33,269 nt of DNA from JBFXAF01 sp050178915. GTDB taxonomy: Bacteria > Pseudomonadota > Alphaproteobacteria > Rhizobiales > Rhizobiaceae. The first letter of the stretch is position 1; every line of letters starts with the position of its first letter. Shown here one piece after another: positions 31,901 to 33,269 of the stretch. The position numbers and the translations under genes are program-made. The DNA lies in assembly GCA_050178915.1 (NCBI GenBank), contig JBFXFO010000028.1, forward strand, positions 1 through 33,269, written 5' to 3'. Below the pieces are notes generated by a model. The model ran no database searches, was not told where the DNA came from, and saw only the letters and a program-made list of their open reading frames with translations.

Positions 31901-32530
31901 CAGCGCGTCTGCTTCGGTGCGGGCGGCCTCGCCCAGCATGTCGAAGGAATAGAGATAACCTTTCGCGGTCATGCCGCGACCGCGCTTAACCGCCTCCTTG
32001 ATGGTGCGGCCGAGCACGAAGTTCTCGCCAAGCTCGCGCATGGCGGCAGCGACCGCCTTGCGGATCACCGGTTCGCCCAGCCGGCGCACCATGGCGCGCA
32101 GTGTGCCTTCGATGCCGCCGCCTTCGTCGTCGAGAACCTTGCCGGTCAGCATCAGCGCCCAGGTCGACGCATTGACGAAGATCGAACTGGAGCCGCCCGA
32201 ATGCGCCGACCAGTCATGCGGCGCGATCTTGTCGCGGATCAGATCGTCCATCGTCTCGGTGTCGGGCACGCGCAGCAGCGCTTCGGCGAGGCACATCAGC
32301 GCCACGCCTTCCTTGGTCGACAGCCCGTAGGTGGAGAGAAACGCCTCCATCAGCTTCGGATCGCTGGAGTCGCGCACCGCGCGGACGAGATCGGCGGCCC
32401 TGCTGCTGATCGCGGCGCGCTCGCCTGAGCTCAGCCCCGCCTGGTCGACAAGCCGCGACAGCGCAGCACCCTCGTCGGGCATGAGATTGGCGCGCATCTC
32501 GGCGCGGATGGCGTCCAGGTCGGCGTTCAT
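28916..32530 (-). CDS. putA: Bifunctional proline dehydrogenase / L-glutamate gamma-semialdehyde dehydrogenase
   Basis: A 1204-residue PutA that oxidises proline to glutamate in two steps with substrate channelling, using FAD then NAD+. No N-terminal ribbon-helix-helix domain is present, so it is not self-regulated by DNA binding. The proline dehydrogenase domain (about 20-450) has ARHARMGLNIDAEEADRLDL, RLVKGAYWDSEIKRAQ and FATHNAHTVAAVL. The aldehyde dehydrogenase domain (about 530-980) has PIVCISPWNFPLAIFTGQIA, the base-type Glu in LIAETGGLNAMVVD and the catalytic Cys in SAGQRCSALR. The last about 200 residues are the extra ALDH-like domain of long (type B) PutAs. ATG 32530 has GAGGGG six bases upstream. 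Divergent from a Lrp-type regulator. Confidence 0.97.
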   Translation of the reverse strand: MNADLDAIRAEMRANLMPDEGAALSRLVDQAGLSSGERAAISSRAADLVRAVRDSSDPKLMEAFLSTYGLSTKEGVALMCLAEALLRVPDTETMDDLIRDKIAPHDWSAHSGGSSSIFVNASTWALMLTGKVLDDEGGGIEGTLRAMVRRLGEPVIRKAVAAAMRELGENFVLGRTIKEAVKRGRGMTAKGYLYSFDMLGEAARTEADALRYHRAYADAISSLNSGSSGTDIRRNPGISVKLSALHPRYEVAQRETMLPVMAERLLSLAIAARHARMGLNIDAEEADRLDLSLDVIERVLADPELAGWDGFGVVVQAYGPRAGFVIDWLYALAKRLDRRIMVRLVKGAYWDSEIKRAQTLGLPGYPVFTRKANTDVSYIANARKLLGMTDRIYPQFATHNAHTVAAVLAMASDRDSFEFQRLHGMGEALHETVRKDEGTRTRIYAPVGAHSDLLAYLVRRLLENGANSSFVHQIVDDEVAPEDIARDPFEAVASQGPAANPSIPQPARIFGAGRPNSQGWDLTDPLLLERIESERAAFAGADRWTAATAAGANAAKPVLNPANLADRVGSVTDATREQVTEAVGLAAQAQPAWEARPVAERAAILRRAADLYEANSVEFFALVSREAGKTLLDGVAEVREAVDFLRYYAAEAASAEAGTAARGPIVCISPWNFPLAIFTGQIAAALATGNSVLAKPAEQTPLIAARAVQLLHEAGVPADVLQLLPGDGHTVGAALTADPRIAGVCFTGSTEVARVIERQLAETATPDAMLIAETGGLNAMVVDSTALPEQAVRDILASSFQSAGQRCSALRILYVQKDVEKKVLEMLKGAMETLVVGDPRLLETDVGPVIDEDAQRSIADYCRAMEGKGALIAKREAPTAGRFVGPHVFRVSGIEDMEREIFGPILHVATFEADELERVIDAVNRKGYGLTFGLHTRIEARVQKFVDGIHAGNIYVNRNQIGAVVGAQPFGGEGMSGTGPKAGGPHYLRRFRKAVEPVATGGEAAANAIGTSVLVDHQPDPALGGWSTRGDRVAILRKHLRGKAGAAIAAAAALDLGPVDLPGPTGEANTLALFPRGRVLCLGPSPDAVLAQAVQALAVGNAVLAVAPGAPLALQALTAKGLPIAALDGTVSRDALGTLAVDVVAYAGNDEQARMLRRSLAARTQGQIVPLVTEVLNPAAYAHERAVCVDTTAAGGNASLLATA

Positions 32531-32662
32531 GCACATCCCCTCGCAGGCTGATGCGCTTCTATTAGCATGAATCGCCATCGCCAGCGGTCCAATCGAGTGG
32601 AAGAGACGGTCGTTATGATCTATCGATAGCCACCTAATGACACGATTTGGACCACAGTTGCG

Positions 32663-33115
32663 ATGAAATCAGACGATCTGGACCGCCTCGACCGCAGCAT
32701 TCTCGCCACGCTTGCCGGCAATGCGCGGCTGTCGATGGCCGAACTCGCATCGCGCGTCGGCCTGTCAAAGACTCCCGTGCAGGCGCGTGTGCGCCGGCTG
32801 GAGCAGGAGCGCTACATCCGCGGCTACGCGGCAATCATCGACCGCGAGAAGATGGGCGAGGGTCATGTCGCCTTCGTGCAGGTGAAGCTCTCCGACACCC
32901 GCTCGGCCGCGCTCGATGCATTCAACCGCGCAGTGCAGGGCATCGCCGAGATCGAGCAGTGCCACATGATGGCGGCAAGCTTCGACTACCTGCTGAAAGT
33001 GCGCACGCGCGACATCGCCGCCTACCGGAGGATCCTTGGCGAACGCATATCGGCGTTGCCGCATGTCGCGCAAACCTCGACCTTCGTCGCCATGGAAACC
33101 GTGAAGGACTACTGA
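32663..33115 (+). CDS. putR: Lrp/AsnC family regulator of putA
   Basis: A 150-residue Lrp-type regulator. The helix-turn-helix is residues about 8-55 (LDRLDRSILATLAGNARLSM, AELASRVGLSKTPVQARVRR), followed by the RAM ligand-binding domain (about 65-145), with IAEIEQCHMMAASFDYLLKV the usual ligand-cleft segment. It is divergent from putA across 132 bases, and in Agrobacterium and Rhodobacter PutR in this position is a proline-responsive activator of putA. It ends overlapping the next, convergent gene by seven bases. Confidence 0.95.
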   Translation: MKSDDLDRLDRSILATLAGNARLSMAELASRVGLSKTPVQARVRRLEQERYIRGYAAIIDREKMGEGHVAFVQVKLSDTRSAALDAFNRAVQGIAEIEQCHMMAASFDYLLKVRTRDIAAYRRILGERISALPHVAQTSTFVAMETVKDY

Positions 33116-33269
33116 GCCGGCTCGGAAAGCGTCTTCAGGAACGCAACCAGCGCAGCCCTCTCCTTCTCCGACAGTTTCAGCGGCAGCACCTCCGATCGCC
33201 CGCCCGGGCTCGCTGGCGCCCTCGCGTAGTGATCGACGACCTCTTCGAGCGTGGCGATCTGCCCGGCAT
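33109..33269 (-). CDS. Di-haem cytochrome c peroxidase / MauG-like protein, C-terminal fragment
   Basis: A partial minus-strand gene that runs off the right edge. The visible 52 residues read IATLEEVVDHYARAPASPG, then LPLKLSEKERAALVAFLKTL and a short tail to a TAG at 33109. The pattern ATLEEVVxHY plus L-x-L-[ST]-E-x-E-x-x-x-L-V-A-F-L-x-T-L is that of the C-terminus of bacterial di-haem cytochrome c peroxidases and MauG-like proteins. Its haem-binding CxxCH motifs lie outside the window. The stop overlaps the putR end by seven bases. Confidence 0.6.
   Translation of the reverse strand, partial: AGQIATLEEVVDHYARAPASPGGRSEVLPLKLSEKERAALVAFLKTLSEPAQ

Noticed and set aside
1..33269. CRISPR array, prophage, transposase genes or a defence system
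   Set aside because: No regular direct repeats with spacers, no transposase or integrase, and no recognised defence genes were seen; the window looks like core chromosome plus an iron-uptake block.

Overview
The window reads as chromosomal DNA of a high-GC alphaproteobacterium of the order Hyphomicrobiales (Rhizobiales), most like the Rhizobiaceae/Phyllobacteriaceae group. The main reasons are a RirA-type iron regulator next to an hmu haem-uptake cluster, GatB, CysE followed by a DUF3126 protein, a tandem cold-shock-domain protein followed by a DUF192 protein, a PutA/PutR pair, and the style of the ribosome binding sites. The taxonomy is inferred from gene content and sequence style; no search was run.

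Left part (1-8 kb): a regulator with MerR and Xre DNA-binding domains and a cupin domain, a GNAT acetyltransferase, a gene-poor stretch of about 670 bases ending at a tRNA-Ser(TGA) gene, then on the minus strand gatB with a structured leader, a two-CBS-domain protein, a three-gene operon (MlaC-like periplasmic protein, ABC ATPase, FtsX/MacB-type permease) and a rhomboid protease. A strong minus-strand terminator lies just upstream of the rhomboid gene and points to an unlisted small transcript.

Middle part (8-18.4 kb): a PAS_5 protein, a tandem PilZ protein and a secreted LapG-like transglutaminase cysteine peptidase, all on the plus strand and plausibly surface or c-di-GMP related; a gamma carbonic anhydrase; a membrane-anchored protein of unknown function; DUF3126 and cysE; a minus-strand run of double cold-shock protein, DUF192 protein and alpha/beta hydrolase; glyoxalase I; the beta subunit of an acyl-CoA (propionyl-CoA) carboxylase; and two small proteins, one a ribbon-helix-helix protein.

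Right part (18.4-33.3 kb): an Mhq-like pair (carboxylesterase-type hydrolase plus ring-cleaving VOC dioxygenase) divergent from a TetR regulator, suggesting quinone or aromatic stress control. Then the iron block: rirA (+), convergent with the hmuPSTUV operon (-), which is divergent from hmuR, a small secreted protein and an IsdG-type haem monooxygenase (+). Together they can import haem across both membranes, handle it in the cytoplasm and release its iron. The rirA promoter carries a 9+7+9 palindrome containing TGA-N9-TCA (IRO type) and an Irr ICE-like box; another TGA-N9-TCA site sits on the hmuR promoter side of the divergent hmu promoter. The window ends with bifunctional putA, its divergent Lrp-type regulator putR, and the C-terminal fragment of a di-haem cytochrome c peroxidase/MauG-like protein running off the edge.

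The best candidates for something little described are the MlaC-like protein with a type VII (MacB-like) ABC transporter, the two-HTH cupin regulator, the gatB leader, and the small secreted protein in the hmuR operon.
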